From NCBI GenBank assembly GCA_004322045.1, contig SCRN01000031.1, forward strand, positions 101,310-165,309: a DNA stretch of 64,000 bases. The letters are read 5' to 3'. This DNA comes from Paraburkholderia sp. (GTDB lineage Bacteria > Pseudomonadota > Gammaproteobacteria > Burkholderiales > Burkholderiaceae). Positions 28,717-37,461 of this stretch are shown one piece after another. The position numbers and the translations under genes were made by a program. The number at the start of each line of letters is the position of its first letter. Position 1 is the first letter of the stretch. The notes under the pieces are model-generated. The model was given only the letters and a program-made list of their open reading frames with translations, did not search any database and was not told the origin of the DNA.

Positions 28717-29718
28717 ATGCAAAAGAAGCAAGTGTTCGCGGATAGACTTCTCGCGCAAATGCCGTCGTTACGCGCGTTGAAGTGCTTTGTCACGGCGGCG
28801 CGATACGAGAGTTTTACGCAAGCGGCAGAAGTACTCTGCGTAACCCAAGCGGCGATCAGCCGGCAGATCAAAGAACTCGAAGATTCGCTGGACGTCGCGC
28901 TATTCGAACGCACCGGGCGGCATATCGCGCTGACGGACGCGGGTCGCATTCTCTACAACGCGTCGTATTTGTCGATCATGAACATCGCGGAAGCGGCGGA
29001 GGCTGTGCGCCGCTCGGATAGACATGCGTTGACGATCTGCGTGTCGCACACGTTTTCAGCGTTGTGGCTTTCGTCGCGGCTGCCCGCGTTCCGCAAGCGG
29101 TATCCGGATGTCCGATTGCACGTGATGGTGACCGAGCATTTCATGGAACTCGACGGGCTCATGGAGCCCGATGTCATCATCACCAAGATTCCGCCGCGCG
29201 AGGTGGAGTACGAGGTCGAGCCGCTCTTTCACGACATCGTTTACCCGGTGTGCAGCCCGTCGTTCCATGAGCGGCGTTTCTATGGTAAATCGCTGAAGCC
29301 GCTCGATTTGCTGTCGCACCCAACCCTGAATCTGTCGCTGCTCGGTCGCGCGCAGGTTTGCGAGCATGTCGACTGGCGTGTTTGGCGCAACTGGTTTCAG
29401 CAAAGCGAAGGCGCCGAGATGCTGCTCGAGAACGAGCATCTCGAGAGCAACGACTACCGCTTGCTCGTCGCGCAAGCGGAAGCGGGCGAGGGCACCTTGC
29501 TTGGCTGGCACCATCTCGTGCATCGGCAGGTCGAGTCGGGACAACTCGTTCGGCCGGTGAAGGACGCGCTCGTATTCACCGATCGCCATCACTATCTCGT
29601 CACGCAGAAGAATGCCAAGCTTCGCCCGGAGTATCTGCACTTCCGAGAATGGCTTTCCGAGGAAGTCAACGCGATGATGCGCGAATGGAATGGCGCCACA
29701 GCCGGGATCGCCAAATAG
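28717..29718 (+). CDS. LysR-family transcriptional regulator
   Basis: 333 residues from the ATG at 28717 with AAAGG at 28704-28708; a GTG three codons earlier is less well placed. N-terminal HTH: LRALKCFVTAARYESFTQAAEVL, then VTQAAISRQIKELE, of the GcvA-like type. It is followed by the periplasmic-binding-protein-like effector domain. Placed just after the DapA/PuuB/PuuC/ProC operon and before a cupin, it is the probable regulator of those genes. Confidence 0.88.
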   Translation: MQKKQVFADRLLAQMPSLRALKCFVTAARYESFTQAAEVLCVTQAAISRQIKELEDSLDVALFERTGRHIALTDAGRILYNASYLSIMNIAEAAEAVRRSDRHALTICVSHTFSALWLSSRLPAFRKRYPDVRLHVMVTEHFMELDGLMEPDVIITKIPPREVEYEVEPLFHDIVYPVCSPSFHERRFYGKSLKPLDLLSHPTLNLSLLGRAQVCEHVDWRVWRNWFQQSEGAEMLLENEHLESNDYRLLVAQAEAGEGTLLGWHHLVHRQVESGQLVRPVKDALVFTDRHHYLVTQKNAKLRPEYLHFREWLSEEVNAMMREWNGATAGIAK

Positions 29719-29806
29719 CCGGAGCACTTGCGAATGTCGCATTGCATGCGTGGTGCGACAGACGGTGGTCACGTCGGCTGTCATAGCCGCACCGGGGAAA
29801 AATACG

Positions 29807-30223
29807 ATGATGACGAAGCAGATCGAGGATGAAACGCCTGTCCTTGCCGGATTGAAAGTGAAGAACGGCCGACGCTGGTATTCGATCGACGAGCGGGACT
29901 GGCAGCCGATGAGGATCGGCGACACTGTGCTTCAGGGCTTTTCCTGGATTCCGGTCGCGCAGGACGAGAGCGGTGCATGGACGAGCTACTGGATGCGCCT
30001 CGCGGCGGGTGCACGCTCGTTCGAACATCGGCACGACTCGACCGAGTTGATCGTGATTCTCGATGGCGTGTTCACAGATGACGACGGCGCCGACTTCCAC
30101 CCGGGCCAGACCGTCTGCTATCCCGCCGGCTCGCGGCACAGCACATCGTCGGCGTATGGATGCACGGTGCTCGTCGTGGCGCGCACTGAATCGTCGATCG
30201 TCAACGAGGGGGCTTCTTCTTAA
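29807..30223 (+). CDS. Small cupin-domain protein
   Basis: 138 residues from the ATG at 29807 (a second ATG follows directly). Single cupin barrel: motif 1 region RSFEHRHDSTELIVILDGVF, giving His-x-His and Glu, and motif 2 region DFHPGQTVCYPAGSRHST, giving the later His. It resembles ChrR-like/anti-sigma cupins and small catabolic cupins. Function unknown. It is followed by a strong terminator at 30258. Confidence 0.75.
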   Translation: MMTKQIEDETPVLAGLKVKNGRRWYSIDERDWQPMRIGDTVLQGFSWIPVAQDESGAWTSYWMRLAAGARSFEHRHDSTELIVILDGVFTDDDGADFHPGQTVCYPAGSRHSTSSAYGCTVLVVARTESSIVNEGASS

Positions 30224-30257
30224 AGGTAGTCCCTAGTAGAAATTCGATGAACGGATG

Positions 30258-30288
30258 GGCGAGCCAAAGAGCGGCTCGCCTTTTTTTT
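30258..30288 (+). terminator. Intrinsic terminator after the cupin gene
   Basis: GGCGAGCC (30258-30265), 7-base loop, GGCTCGCC (30273-30280), then eight T. A perfect 8-bp GC-rich stem with a U tract, 35 bp after the cupin stop. The wider gap 30224-30722 also holds the second 38-bp element and the nonamer repeat and otherwise the porin leader. Confidence 0.9.
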
Positions 30289-30342
30289 AAGCGCATGCAG
30301 TGTAACCGCTCCCATTACTAAAGGTATCGCATTGCGTAGAGG

Positions 30343-30380
30343 AAATGTATCGAGACCGGGAAAATTGGCTTGATACGCTG
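30343..30380 (+). repeat. 38-bp intergenic element, copy 2 (AAATGTATCG ... TTGGCTTGATACGCT)
   Basis: Second copy of the element at 19047-19084 (28 of 38 identical, ungapped). Here the arms contain GTATC and GATAC as an inverted repeat separated by 20 bp. It lies about 340 bp before the porin start. Confidence 0.5.
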
Positions 30381-30383
30381 CGG

Positions 30384-30419
30384 TTGCCCTTGTTGCCCTT
30401 GTTGCCCTTGTTGCCCTTG
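30384..30419 (+). repeat. Four perfect tandem copies of a 9-bp unit (TTGCCCTTG)
   Basis: Copies at 30384-30392, 30393-30401, 30402-30410 and 30411-30419, directly after the 38-bp element and upstream of the porin gene. Noncoding. Slippage could alter spacing between upstream regulatory sites and the porin promoter. Confidence 0.9.
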
Positions 30420-30722
30420 AGCGGATTCTTACTCTCGCTTCGATAGAGATACCGAGGCGCTAGGCGCCTTCGGGAAAAGTCCTTCAGAAGATAAAGTTTG
30501 GACTACTAAATAAATGGCTGATAGTGGAACGGGTCAACGCCGGGTGACGACTGGGGCCACCTGAGCGCAATCAGCATGAGCAAGTGAATTGGAGCAGTAC
30601 CTCAGGCGAATTCGTGCCAGGGGAGGTGGGGAAGCGTCAGCACGCTGGTGCCGTTAGAGCGCCGTCGCTGCTGGCATTTGATGTTAATCAGAAATTGGAT
30701 ATTTCGTCTTGGGGACTCTCAT

Positions 30723-31871
30723 ATGAAAAAGATGAAGCTGCTATTGCCCGCGTTGACCATGGCGATTGCCGTACCCGCGCTCGCGCAAAATGCCGTGACG
30801 CTTTATGGCGTGATCGACGAAGGCTTGGACTTCACCAACAACGTTCGCGGCAATAAGGTCTATGAACTGCAAAGCGGCTACGTCCAGGGTAGTCGGTGGG
30901 GCCTGAAAGGCGCGGAAGATCTCGGCGGTGGCCTGAAAGCGGTGTTCCAGCTCGAGAACGGCTTCAACGTGAACAACGGCGCCCTGGGTCAAGGTAGCCG
31001 CATGTTTGGTCGCCAGGCGTACGTAGGCCTCGTCAGCAACAACTTGGGTACTGTCACGCTCGGTCGCCAGTACGACAGCCTGGTCGATTACCTCGCACAG
31101 ACGACGGCTAATGGCAACTGGGCCGGCTATCTGTTCTCCCATCCGTACGATAACGACAATACGGATAACTCGTTCCGAGTCAACAACACGGTGAAGTATA
31201 CGAGCCCGAGCTTCGCGGGCTTGCAGTTCGGCGGCACGTACAGCTTCAGCAACGACACGAATTTCGCGAACAATCGCCAATACAGCGTGGGCGGGCAATA
31301 CGCAAATGGAGGGCTGCTGGTTGCGGCCGCTTATTTGCAGGCGAACAACCCTGGGGCGACTACGGGTGGGGCGATCAGCAGCACGGGAGACTCGAATTTC
31401 GCCGCGACGCGGCTGCGCATCTTCGGTGCGGGCGTGAACTACACGTTTGGTCCGGCGACTGTCGGCTTCGCGTACACGAATACGTACTTCTCGCAGCCAA
31501 CGAGCACGGAATACGTCGGGTCCATTACGCCGTCCACGGGAACGCTGTCGAGCTTGCGTTTCCAGAACTTCGAGCTAAACGGCAAGTACCAATTCACGCC
31601 TGCGTTCTTCGTCGGAGCGATGTACACGTACACGCGCGCAAACTTCAACACGACGACCGGAAATTCGAAGCCGAATTATCAGACGATCGGCCTGATGGCG
31701 GACTACAACCTGTCCAAGCGCACGGACGTCTATCTCCAGGGCGCGTATCAGCACGTTGGCGGCGACAAGACGGGGACCGCGCTTGACGTGGCCTACGTTC
31801 CGGGGGCGGCAGACGTTTCGTCGAATCGGAGTCAGCTCGTCACGCGCGTCGCGATTCGGCATAAATTCTGA
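30723..31871 (+). CDS. General porin, Burkholderia OpcP/Omp38-type
   Basis: 382 residues from the ATG at 30723. Signal peptide ending ALA-QNAVTLYG at about 20. Typical Gram-negative trimeric porin: VTLYGVIDEGLDF, SRWGLKGAEDLGGGLKAVFQLENGF, FGRQAYVGL...GTVTLGRQYD, and the C-terminal RVAIRHKF ending in Phe for barrel assembly. It allows diffusion of small hydrophilic solutes. It stands alone with a long (about 500 bp) upstream region, suggesting complex regulation. Confidence 0.93.
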   Translation: MKKMKLLLPALTMAIAVPALAQNAVTLYGVIDEGLDFTNNVRGNKVYELQSGYVQGSRWGLKGAEDLGGGLKAVFQLENGFNVNNGALGQGSRMFGRQAYVGLVSNNLGTVTLGRQYDSLVDYLAQTTANGNWAGYLFSHPYDNDNTDNSFRVNNTVKYTSPSFAGLQFGGTYSFSNDTNFANNRQYSVGGQYANGGLLVAAAYLQANNPGATTGGAISSTGDSNFAATRLRIFGAGVNYTFGPATVGFAYTNTYFSQPTSTEYVGSITPSTGTLSSLRFQNFELNGKYQFTPAFFVGAMYTYTRANFNTTTGNSKPNYQTIGLMADYNLSKRTDVYLQGAYQHVGGDKTGTALDVAYVPGAADVSSNRSQLVTRVAIRHKF

Positions 31872-31919
31872 CCTGCGACGGCAATTGAACATTGCGTATA
31901 GATAAGAAATGAAGTGAGC

Positions 31920-31954
31920 CGCGCACTCATGCCGGGAAGGCGGATGAGTGCGCG
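31920..31954. terminator. Long hairpin downstream of the porin
   Basis: CGCGCACTCAT (31920-31930) pairs perfectly with ATGAGTGCGCG (31944-31954); the loop itself can form GCC/GGC. There is no U tract, so it may act as a terminator with help, or as a transcript stabiliser between the porin and chemoreceptor genes. Confidence 0.55.
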
Positions 31955-32028
31955 TTCTGCCGTCTTGCCACCGGGTTCGATGCCCAGCGGCAATCCAGGC
32001 GGCGCATCCCTTGTCCGGGGAGGGGATG

Positions 32029-33588
32029 ATGAAGCGTCTCATACACAGCGTCAGATTCAAGATTTTCGTCACGTTCGGCGTATTCGTGATGCTGATGGCG
32101 GGCGTCGAAATTTTCGGCGCGGTAGGTCTATCGAGCGTGAATGCGAACATGCGCGGCTCCTACACGGCGAGCACCATTCCGATCGCGGATCTGTCGGATA
32201 TCCGTGCGGCACTGCTCGATACGCGGTTACAGGTTCACTTGATCGAGATGTATCGCGATGCTGGGCGCACGAAGGCCGGCATCGAGCGGATTCGTGCCGA
32301 CCAGACGAGCATTCAGCACGCGTGGAAACGCTATGTCGAACAAGGCGCAACGAGCGAGAAGGAGCGTGCGCTCGCCGCGCAAATCAAGAAGGCACTGCCG
32401 AAGTTCCATGCGTTGACCGAGCAATTGGTCGGCGAACTCAGTGCCGGAAGCTATTTCGGCGCCGTGCCGGATATCGACAGCCACGAGGAAATCGCGCAAT
32501 CGTTGGGCAAGCTCGTCGAGGACGCGGTGGTATTGCACAACGGTCAAGCTCGGGAATTCGCGGACGATAGCGACGCAACCTATCGCCGGGTCCTGTGGAC
32601 TTCGATTGCCTTGGCGACATTGTGTTTCCTGGTTGGGACGGCTCTTGCCTGCTACTTGTCGGGCGCAGTGACCCTGCCGTTGAAGGGCGCGGTGCGCGTG
32701 GCGAATCGAATCGCGGCTGGGACGCTGGGAAATCCATACGGCGGCAAGCGTTCTCAGGATGAGTTCGGGCAGTTGTTGCTGGCATTGGAAAAGATGGACC
32801 GGCAACTGAGCGACACGGTAAGCGGGATCAAAGCGAGCAGCGAATCGGTCAACGTGGCGGCGAGCGAGATCTCTAGCGGCAACGCCGACCTCTCGGCCCG
32901 GACCGAAGAGCAGGCAGCGTCGTTGGGAGAGACGGCTTCGAGCATGACGCAATTGACCGAGACCGTCAGACGAAACGCGGAAAGTGCGCGCGAGGCCAAC
33001 AGGCTGGCAGTGCGCGCGAGCACAATGGCCGATGCAGGCAACGGGGCGATGCAAGGGATGGTCCGAACCATCGAAACGATAAGCGGCAGTTCGACGAGAA
33101 TTTCGGAGATCACCGCGGTGATCGAATCGATTGCATTTCAGACCAACATTCTCGCCTTGAACGCAGCGGTCGAGGCCGCGCGCGCGGGGGAGCAAGGACG
33201 CGGGTTTGCCGTGGTGGCAAGCGAAGTTCGTGCGCTCGCTCAGCGTTCCGCGGACGCCGCAAAGGAAATCAAGGCATTGCTTGACTCGTCCGTCGAGACG
33301 ATCCGTTTCGGCGCGACACAGGCGAACGAGGTCGGTTCGACGATTGGCGAGGTCGTGCTGGCCGTGAAGCAGGTGTCAGGCATTGTCGGTGAGATCGCGT
33401 CGGCCTCGGAAGAGCAAAGCCGAGGAATCGACCAGGTACAGCAAGCCGTCGTGCAAATGGACGAGATGACGCAGCAAAGCGCGGCACTCGTGGAGCAAGC
33501 GGCCGCCGCGGCCGAATCGCTTGCGGAGCAGGCGATGAGCTTGCAGCGAGCCGTGTCGGTGTTTACGGTCTTGGACGATAACGGGTAG
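32029..33588 (+). CDS. Methyl-accepting chemotaxis protein (Tar/Tsr type)
   Basis: 519 residues from the ATG at 32029; an adjacent ATG at 32026 is too close to the GGGGAGG. TM1 about 8-30; periplasmic four-helix sensor domain of about 155 residues (a run with [21 protein letters not shown]); TM2 about 190-210; HAMP; then a long coiled-coil signalling domain with the hairpin tip [20 protein letters not shown]. It ends without an NWETF-like tether pentapeptide. It directs chemotaxis through CheA/CheW; the ligand is unknown, though nearby catabolic genes suggest an amino acid or betaine. Confidence 0.93.
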   Translation: MKRLIHSVRFKIFVTFGVFVMLMAGVEIFGAVGLSSVNANMRGSYTASTIPIADLSDIRAALLDTRLQVHLIEMYRDAGRTKAGIERIRADQTSIQHAWKRYVEQGATSEKERALAAQIKKALPKFHALTEQLVGELSAGSYFGAVPDIDSHEEIAQSLGKLVEDAVVLHNGQAREFADDSDATYRRVLWTSIALATLCFLVGTALACYLSGAVTLPLKGAVRVANRIAAGTLGNPYGGKRSQDEFGQLLLALEKMDRQLSDTVSGIKASSESVNVAASEISSGNADLSARTEEQAASLGETASSMTQLTETVRRNAESAREANRLAVRASTMADAGNGAMQGMVRTIETISGSSTRISEITAVIESIAFQTNILALNAAVEAARAGEQGRGFAVVASEVRALAQRSADAAKEIKALLDSSVETIRFGATQANEVGSTIGEVVLAVKQVSGIVGEIASASEEQSRGIDQVQQAVVQMDEMTQQSAALVEQAAAAAESLAEQAMSLQRAVSVFTVLDDNG

Positions 33589-33600
33589 CCGCATGCTGGC

Positions 33601-33630
33601 GGGGCGGGTGCAATTCAATTGCCCCCGCCC
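33601..33630. terminator. Bidirectional hairpin between convergent chemoreceptor and oxygenase genes
   Basis: GGGCGGGTGCAATT opposite AATTGCCCCCGCCC forms a strong stem with a one-base centre and a small bulge. It lies in the 55-bp gap between two converging genes. It lacks a clear U tract on either side. Confidence 0.5.
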
Positions 33631-33643
33631 GCATCGTAGAAAC

Positions 33644-34903
33644 TTAGACCCCGTTCGCTTTCAGTCGTGCGTCATACCAGCGAGCAAATTGCTCGAGCGC
33701 GCCCTCGGTGTACTTCGAGTAGGGACCCGGCACATAGCCCGGATCCTGCGTCCCGTTGTGCGTGTTGCCGACGAGTTCGGCGTCCTGCGTGGTGGTGGCG
33801 ATCCATACTTCAGTCAGCTTCTTCAGATCGTAGTCGACACCTTCCACGGCATTCTCGTTCACGAGCCACACGGTACGCACGCGTGTTTTGTCCGGCGCGA
33901 GCGGAATGGCATAGGCGATGACGGCGTGGTCGCTCATTACGTGCGTCCACGAGTGATGGCCCCACATGTGCACGTCGCCGAGATCGCGGCGTTGCAAGTT
34001 GCCCAGAAGCTTCGTGCTCGCAACCTTGGTATCCATCGTTTGCGATTCGCCGGCGTTGGCGATCACGAGCCGCTGCGAGCGGAAATTCGTCTGGACGCTT
34101 TCATCGAGCGATTCGAACAATTCGCAAACATAGCCGTCTTTCTCCCAGTCTTCCTTGCGGGCAGCGTTGTTTGCGAGGTACTCCTCGTAGTCGGCCAGCG
34201 ACGCCTCGCTTTGGCCGTCGGGGCAAAAGCCGAAATCATGCGCCAGGAACGACTGAGTCAGCTCCGGGTGCGTGCCGCCGCAGTGGTAGCACTCACGGTT
34301 GTTCTCCATGACGAGCTTCCAGTTGCCGTTCTCGACGATGTCCATCTCGTGCGCGATCTTCGTATGCTGCATATCGTACGGAGCAAAGCGCGGGGTCATG
34401 ACCGTCTCGAGCGTCGAGATGTCGTCGGGCGCCTCGTCAGCGAGGCAAACGAAGATATGCGCGCCGACGACTTTGATATGAACCGGGATCAGGCTACGGC
34501 AATCCTTGTCGAATTCGTGACCCATATGTGTGGCGTGGCGCAGGCTACCGTCGAGGTCGTACGTCCACTGGTGATAGGGGCAAACCAACATGCCGACGGT
34601 GACTTTGCCGGCGCTCTTGACTAGGCGTGAGCCGCGATGCCGGCAGATGTTTCGGAATGCGCGGATGTTTTCGTCGTCATCGCGAAGAATCAGGATCGAA
34701 GCTTTGCCGACATCGACCGCAAAGACATCGCCGGGCTCCGGCATGTCGGCCGTTACCGCGACGAGAATCCACCGTTTATGAAAGAAGACATCCATGTCCG
34801 TTTCGAACACGTCTTGGCTTCCGAAGAGCTCGCCAGGCATCCCACATCCGGGCTCCCGGCTATCCAGCAGCTCGCGGTGGGTCTTGATGGGAATGACAGA
34901 CAT
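33644..34903 (-). CDS. Rieske-type oxygenase alpha subunit, glycine betaine/stachydrine N-demethylase family (GbcA/Stc2-like)
   Basis: 419 residues from the ATG at 34903 with TTGGAGG just upstream. The Rieske cluster CRHRGSRLV ... CPYHQW gives C-x-H-x17-C-x2-H. The mononuclear iron site is in NNRECYHCGGTHPEL, supplying the two His, with a later Asp. The N-terminal LLDSREPGCGMPGELF and the overall plan match betaine-type demethylases, which release a methyl group as formaldehyde. Glycine betaine and proline betaine (stachydrine) enzymes cannot be told apart here. It needs the reductase at 37462 and shares its promoter design. Confidence 0.85.
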   Translation of the reverse strand: MSVIPIKTHRELLDSREPGCGMPGELFGSQDVFETDMDVFFHKRWILVAVTADMPEPGDVFAVDVGKASILILRDDDENIRAFRNICRHRGSRLVKSAGKVTVGMLVCPYHQWTYDLDGSLRHATHMGHEFDKDCRSLIPVHIKVVGAHIFVCLADEAPDDISTLETVMTPRFAPYDMQHTKIAHEMDIVENGNWKLVMENNRECYHCGGTHPELTQSFLAHDFGFCPDGQSEASLADYEEYLANNAARKEDWEKDGYVCELFESLDESVQTNFRSQRLVIANAGESQTMDTKVASTKLLGNLQRRDLGDVHMWGHHSWTHVMSDHAVIAYAIPLAPDKTRVRTVWLVNENAVEGVDYDLKKLTEVWIATTTQDAELVGNTHNGTQDPGYVPGPYSKYTEGALEQFARWYDARLKANGV

Positions 34904-34952
34904 CTGCGCCTCCAATAGGTTGTGGGTTCGGTTTTCCCAATGATTTCCATCA

Positions 34953-35020
34953 AGTATTGGAGTGACGATAAGTAGCGTCAACACGCTTTATTTTGTCGAT
35001 CGCATTACTTTGAGTTATGC
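34953..35020 (-). promoter_or_regulatory. LysR-type promoter of the Rieske oxygenase gene
   Basis: Minus strand: -35 TTGACG (34981-34976), 17-bp spacer, -10 AATACT (34958-34953), predicted start near 34946. Upstream lies the dyad GCATTAC-N5-GTTATGC (35002-35020), which contains T-N11-A and is centred at about -65, the classical LysR recognition-site position. The same arrangement recurs at 38746-38814 (36 of 46 bases identical over the distal part). Confidence 0.7.
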
Positions 35021-35183
35021 CGGACGACGCGTTATATCGGTAGCATCTCACGCATGGGAGGGCGGCGAATCGCCTGCGGACACCCCAGCCGCGTGGGGTG
35101 CTTCCGGGTTGACCGCGAAGCCATATCGTCCGAGGATTGAGCGCCTGAAACCGACATGCAAACAAACCGAACTGTGGGTCGAG

Positions 35184-36122
35184 ATGGCAAAAGGAACTAA
35201 GGGGTATCGACGCATCGTGCCGTCCTTGACCGCGCTGGTCGAGTTCGAGGCCGTGGCGCGCTTGGGCAGCTTCACCCATGCCGCAACCGAGCTCGGGGTG
35301 ACCCAGGCCGCGGTTAGCCGGCAAGTGCGGTTTCTAGAGGAGACGCTGGGCGTGCGCCTGTTTCATCGCCTGCATCGGTCTATCGTGCTGACGAAAGAGG
35401 GCGAGGCGCTATACGTCGTCGTTGCGGAATCAATGCAGAAGATCGCCGGTGTCTTCGACCGCCTATCGATTGGTGCGGAGCAGCAGGAGCTCGTGCTGGC
35501 GTCGACCGCACCGTTCGCTCAACTGCGTCTGCTGCCGAGGCTGCCGAATCTGAAGAAGATCGATCCGCCTTTGCAGTTACGATTGACCACGCAGATGTTT
35601 ACCGCCGACCTTCGCCACGTCGAGGTCGATGTCGCCGTGCGTTACGGGGACGGTAGCTGGGCGGACGGCACCTCGGCCTTGCTATTCGACGAAGAAGTGT
35701 TTCCTGTGTGCTCGCCCGGCTTTCTCGAGGAACACCCAATGCCGGCCTCGCTCGAAGCGCTTGCCGGTTTGCCACTCGTCGAATCGGATTCCACCTACGA
35801 GGGATGGATGGGCTGGGAGGCGTGGTTTCGATCGGTGGGCTTTCGGCCGCCGAAATTGAATTTCGTGCTGAGAAGCAGCCTGTATACCGATGCCGTCCAG
35901 GCAGCGAAGTATGGCCAAGGCGTTGCACTCGGCTGGAGCCGGCTGGTACACGACCAGCTCGCGCGAGGCGAGCTGGTGCGTCTCATGGCCGCGTCGTGCA
36001 AACCGCGCGACGCCTATTATGTGGTCGTCCCTCATGGCAGAACGATTACGCCGGCCGTGACGCGGCTGATCGACTGGCTGCGTGAAGAGGAGCCGGTCTG
36101 CCTCAAAGATTACCCGGCATGA
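35184..36122 (+). CDS. LysR-family transcriptional regulator (GcvA-like)
   Basis: 312 residues from the ATG at 35184. HTH: LTALVEFEAVARLGSFTHAATEL, then VTQAAVSRQVRFLEETL. The effector domain has VDVAVRYGDGSWADG, typical of the GcvA/AmpR group. Longer in-frame starts run through the shared promoter and are unlikely. It is divergent from the Rieske gene, with the LysR-type dyad between them, so it is the best candidate activator of the oxygenase, reductase and DddP-like genes. It converges on the DddP-like gene. Confidence 0.88.
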   Translation: MAKGTKGYRRIVPSLTALVEFEAVARLGSFTHAATELGVTQAAVSRQVRFLEETLGVRLFHRLHRSIVLTKEGEALYVVVAESMQKIAGVFDRLSIGAEQQELVLASTAPFAQLRLLPRLPNLKKIDPPLQLRLTTQMFTADLRHVEVDVAVRYGDGSWADGTSALLFDEEVFPVCSPGFLEEHPMPASLEALAGLPLVESDSTYEGWMGWEAWFRSVGFRPPKLNFVLRSSLYTDAVQAAKYGQGVALGWSRLVHDQLARGELVRLMAASCKPRDAYYVVVPHGRTITPAVTRLIDWLREEEPVCLKDYPA

Positions 36123-36141
36123 TTGCTTTTAGCTGCAACGC

Positions 36142-37371
36142 TTAGAGCCAGTCGGTTTCGAAACTGCAATCGGTCAGCGAAACGCAACCCTGCTCGGTGA
36201 GCGCCACCTGTTGCTCGAGCTTGACGCCTTGCATCCCGCCGTCCGCCCCGATGTAACTTTCGACGCATACGGTCATGCCTACTTCGAACTGGCCGTCGTA
36301 ACCCGCGCTGTCCCAATCGATTCGATGCGCAATCGAGGGATATTCGTCGACCATGCCGATGCCGTGCGCTAGACAGCAGTAGCGGTTCTTGAGGAATTGA
36401 TCGGGAATGTTCCAGGCCTTGTCCGAAAATTCTCGGAACGTCATGCCCGGCCTCAATAGATCCATATTGAAGTGAATTTGCGAGTACGCATACTCGTACA
36501 ACTTGCGCTGCTCGTCCGAGGGGCGGCCGTCGCCGACGAGCCACGTGCGTGAAATGTCGGAGCAATAGCCGTTAGGCCCTACCATGTCGGTGTCGAAGGC
36601 GAGTAACTCACCATCCTGCAAGACACGCGAAGAACACTCCTGCATCCACGGATTGGTGCGGTCCCCGGAGGCGAGCAAGCGCGTTTCGATCCACTCACCT
36701 CCGTTGCGAATGTTTTCGTAATGAAGGTTGGCCCAGATCTCGTTCTCGGTGATGCCGGGGCGAAGCTCGCACCGCATGCGCTCGATGCCCTTTTCGGCGG
36801 TGCGCAAGGATTCGCCCATCAAGACCAACTCGCCCGACGACTTGATTGAGCGCGCTGTCTCCATGACGGCCAGGCCGTCGAGCAGCGCTATTCCATGCTT
36901 TTCCAAATAGGCGGTGCCGAACGGGTCGAGTCGATCGACCGCGAGGCGCAGCTCACCCGGAGCGTGCTTTTGCAGGACATCGATGATTTCGGCGCCCCAA
37001 ATTTCGGCGCGGTGTTCCGCTTCGTGACCAGCGTTGAAGAACGTCCAACTGACGGGACACCGCAGTTCTACGTCGAGATCGAGCCCGTCCCATACGTGGT
37101 CGCTGCTGTGAAACTCCCAGGCGGCGATATGGCCGTTCGCGAAAACCATGACGTAGCGCGCGGGATTGCGTCCGCACCACACTTGCATGTTCGACGTGTC
37201 GGTCGCATAGCGGATGTTGACCGGGTCATAGAGCAAGATGGCGGGGATATTTTGCTTGAGCAGTTGCGCCTTCACACGGGCGAGGCGATATGCGCGTACA
37301 TCTCGCAAGATCGCCGCTTTGCTGTTCGGTGTAGCCATGCTGCGTGCATCGAAGGCCGGATCACCCGCCAT
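36142..37371 (-). CDS. M24 (pita-bread) fold enzyme, DddP-like DMSP lyase or related
   Basis: 409 residues from the ATG at 37371, preceded by AGGAGA. Creatinase-like N-domain, then a pita-bread domain. Six candidate metal ligands: Asp260, Asp262, Asp272, His336, Glu371, Glu386. Their spacing (2, 10, 64, 35, 15) equals that recalled for the dinuclear-iron DddP of Ruegeria, and Tyr331 and Asp342 fall where DddP has its catalytic Tyr and base. LAFDTDMVGPNGYCSDISRTW also follows DddP (LDTDLIGPxGYCADISRTW). The predicted reaction is DMSP to dimethylsulfide and acrylate. An Xaa-Pro peptidase or a betaine-related hydrolase remains possible. The gene follows the reductase by 90 bp. Confidence 0.7.
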   Translation of the reverse strand: MAGDPAFDARSMATPNSKAAILRDVRAYRLARVKAQLLKQNIPAILLYDPVNIRYATDTSNMQVWCGRNPARYVMVFANGHIAAWEFHSSDHVWDGLDLDVELRCPVSWTFFNAGHEAEHRAEIWGAEIIDVLQKHAPGELRLAVDRLDPFGTAYLEKHGIALLDGLAVMETARSIKSSGELVLMGESLRTAEKGIERMRCELRPGITENEIWANLHYENIRNGGEWIETRLLASGDRTNPWMQECSSRVLQDGELLAFDTDMVGPNGYCSDISRTWLVGDGRPSDEQRKLYEYAYSQIHFNMDLLRPGMTFREFSDKAWNIPDQFLKNRYCCLAHGIGMVDEYPSIAHRIDWDSAGYDGQFEVGMTVCVESYIGADGGMQGVKLEQQVALTEQGCVSLTDCSFETDWL

Positions 37372-37461
37372 ACTGCGTCTCCTAAATCGATTTGGATGAA
37401 TGTGTTTTTGGGAAAACGCGCCAGGCCAGCGGTGACCGAGCGGTGGGCGGTTGGCGGCCGG

